From positions 1 to 7,919 of the forward strand of contig DAIOEK010000070.1 in assembly GCA_036746315.1 (NCBI GenBank): a DNA stretch of 7,919 bases, in the 5' to 3' direction. Each line of letters starts with the position of its first letter. The stretch's first letter is position 1. The translations under genes and the position numbers were made by a program. This DNA comes from DAIOEK01 sp036746315 (GTDB lineage: Bacteria > Chloroflexota > Anaerolineae > Anaerolineales > Anaerolineaceae). Shown in pieces: positions 7,314-7,919 of the stretch. A model generated the notes under the pieces. It ran no database searches. It saw only the letters and a program-made list of their open reading frames with translations, and was not told where the DNA came from.

Positions 7314-7394
7314 AAAAAAAAGTGCTTGGGAACAAAAAGAAACAATTCGCGGGTCTTGAAAAGGAATCGAAAGCACTACGCGACCATTCCTTTT
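7314..7394 (-). other. Interlocking inverted repeats ending in a T-tract: candidate small RNA or terminator/attenuator
   Basis: On the minus strand AAAAGGAAT (7386-7394) pairs perfectly with ATTCCTTTT (7359-7367) around an 18-base loop. That loop contains AGTGCTT (7371-7377), which is perfectly complementary to AAGCACT (7321-7327). Seven T residues (7314-7320) follow the last arm, so AGTGCTT/AAGCACT plus the T-tract looks like a terminator with an oversized 43-base loop. The two pairings interlock in H-type pseudoknot topology, or they could alternate. A TATAAT lies directly upstream at 7398-7403, but a start 6-8 bases past it would cut into the first stem, which weakens a simple promoter-to-terminator model. 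No known RNA family is recognised. Confidence 0.3.
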
Positions 7395-7397
7395 TCC

Positions 7398-7403
7398 ATT
7401 ATA
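7398..7403 (-). promoter_or_regulatory. Possible -10 box (TATAAT) in the lepA upstream region
   Basis: A perfect TATAAT reads on the minus strand, toward lepA. The position expected for a -35 box (around 7421-7426) reads TATCAT, which is a poor match, so any promoter here would need an activator or another sigma factor. It could drive the small RNA-like element downstream or a long-leader lepA transcript. Confidence 0.3.
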
Positions 7404-7428
7404 GGGAAGTGGTGGGGGAGATGATACC

Positions 7429-7442
7429 TGTCATCTGTGACA
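7429..7442. promoter_or_regulatory. TGTCA-N4-TGACA dyad, possible operator
   Basis: TGTCATCTGTGACA is a perfect 5-bp inverted repeat around a 4-base centre, the size of a typical dimeric regulator site. It lies 25 bases upstream of the TATAAT at 7398-7403, where an activator could sit, and 24 bases beyond the U-tract of the upstream terminator. I cannot assign it to a known regulator. Confidence 0.3.
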
Positions 7443-7466
7443 TGAATCCAGGCAGCCCGCCCACAC

Positions 7467-7504
7467 AAACAAAAAACAGGAGCCCGGGCGAATGCCCGGG
7501 CTCC
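7467..7504 (-). terminator. Rho-independent terminator of the DUF2202 gene
   Basis: On the minus strand GGAGCCCGGGC (7494-7504) pairs perfectly with GCCCGGGCTCC (7479-7489) across a 4-base loop. The stem is 11 bp and mostly G:C. A T-rich tract (7467-7478, including six consecutive T) follows. The hairpin begins 39 bases after the DUF2202 stop codon. It should end transcription before the lepA upstream region, so lepA needs its own promoter. Confidence 0.92.
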
Positions 7505-7543
7505 CAGCTTGCTAACTTTTCTGATAACTGATCCGCCGGTTGA

Positions 7544-7919
7544 TTACAGGCTTCTGCCTCCGCGGTATCCGCCTCCACCGCCATTACCCCGGCTGCCGCT
7601 GCCGCCGGAAAGGATGACATCGTACGCCTCCTGGCTCAGATACCGGGGAACATAGCTTTCCCCGCTGGTTCTGGCAAGCGTACCGGCGAACGCATTGAGG
7701 TGATTGTATGATCCGCTCTTCAAATTCTCGAAGACCGACTGTACATCCGCGCTTTGCGTGGAGGCCAAACGCTTCTCCAGGTCGAGAATGTCGACCTCTT
7801 CAACGGTGGCGCCGACTTTCAAGGCATCTGCCAGAGATTGTTTGCCTTGTGCGATCAAATCATCATACAGCTTCTGTAGATCGGCATTGTCGAACTGTCC
7901 GGCAGGCAGCGCCGCAGGG
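7544..7919 (-). CDS. DUF2202 ferritin-like protein, C-terminal 124 residues (5' end outside window)
   Basis: The frame is open to the right edge and ends at the TAA at 7544-7546. The visible part carries the typical DUF2202 C-terminal pattern: LYDDLIAQGKQSLADALKVG (17-36), VEEVDILDLEK (39-49), FENLKSGSYNHLNAF (63-77) and YVPRYLSQEAYDVIL (89-103). DUF2202 is a ferritin-like four-helix-bundle family of unknown function. Glu40/Glu41 and His73 are plausible metal ligands in the second helix pair; the first pair, usually with ExxH, lies outside the window. The protein ends in a flexible Gly/Ser/Arg tail (GGSGSRGNGGGGGYRGGRSL, 105-124). Whether it has a signal peptide cannot be seen. It is followed by its own terminator, so it is a separate unit from lepA. 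Iron binding or oxidative-stress protection is possible but not shown. Confidence 0.9.
   Translation of the reverse strand, partial: PAALPAGQFDNADLQKLYDDLIAQGKQSLADALKVGATVEEVDILDLEKRLASTQSADVQSVFENLKSGSYNHLNAFAGTLARTSGESYVPRYLSQEAYDVILSGGSGSRGNGGGGGYRGGRSL

Noticed and set aside
7320..7390. tRNA-like T-loop (TTCGATTCC) on the minus strand
   Set aside because: The flanking bases do not form a T-stem and no acceptor or anticodon arm can be drawn.
7359..7395. Plus-strand terminator (AAAAGGAAT stem followed by T5)
   Set aside because: The stem is A:T-rich with an 18-base loop and there is no plus-strand gene upstream to terminate.
7209..7424. 71-codon open frame on the plus strand in the intergenic region
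   Set aside because: It has no ribosome binding site, odd composition and no recognisable motif, and both flanking genes run on the opposite strand.
1..7919. CRISPR array, insertion sequence, integrase or phage genes
   Set aside because: No direct-repeat array, transposase motif or terminal inverted repeats were seen; gene order and strand are uniform.

Overview
The window is a tightly packed bacterial segment with every supportable gene on the minus strand. Reading in the direction of transcription (right to left), it holds the 3' end of a DUF2202 ferritin-like gene with a strong intrinsic terminator, a roughly 390-base intergenic region rich in inverted repeats, lepA (elongation factor 4), a CDP-paratose 2-epimerase-like sugar epimerase, a GT4 glycosyltransferase, a promoter, and two large polytopic GT-C-type (GT39-like) membrane glycosyltransferases. 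The second GT-C gene runs off the left edge.

Organism: the gene mix resembles the Chloroflexota, most likely the Anaerolineae. Pairs of very large GT39-like membrane proteins with an N-terminal acidic motif of the HLHPDERF type, next to GT4 enzymes and DUF2202 proteins, are familiar from that group. This is inference from remembered family resemblance; no marker in the window proves it.

Layout. (1) 7544-7919: DUF2202 C-terminal part, followed by a perfect 11-bp hairpin and U-tract at 7467-7504. (2) 7151-7466: no convincing gene. It contains a TGTCA/TGACA dyad, a TATAAT element, an inverted repeat whose loop can pair with a segment just before an A8/T8 tract, a two-part hairpin, and a TATACT element only 8 bases from the lepA start. 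(3) 4268-7150: lepA, epimerase and GT4 gene with gaps of 37 and 14 bases, probably co-transcribed. (4) 3018-3094: a promoter (TTTGCA-N16-TATAAT) that would start a second unit. (5) 1-3017: two GT-C genes 10 bases apart.

How the genes may work together: the epimerase would make or interconvert a nucleotide sugar, the GT4 enzyme would transfer a sugar in the cytoplasm, and the GT-C proteins would transfer sugars from polyprenyl-phosphate carriers outside the membrane. This fits a small envelope glycan or protein-glycosylation locus beside a housekeeping translation gene. The coding content is ordinary. The part most worth a second look is the structured intergenic stretch upstream of lepA, where I propose candidate RNA structures but recognise no known RNA family.
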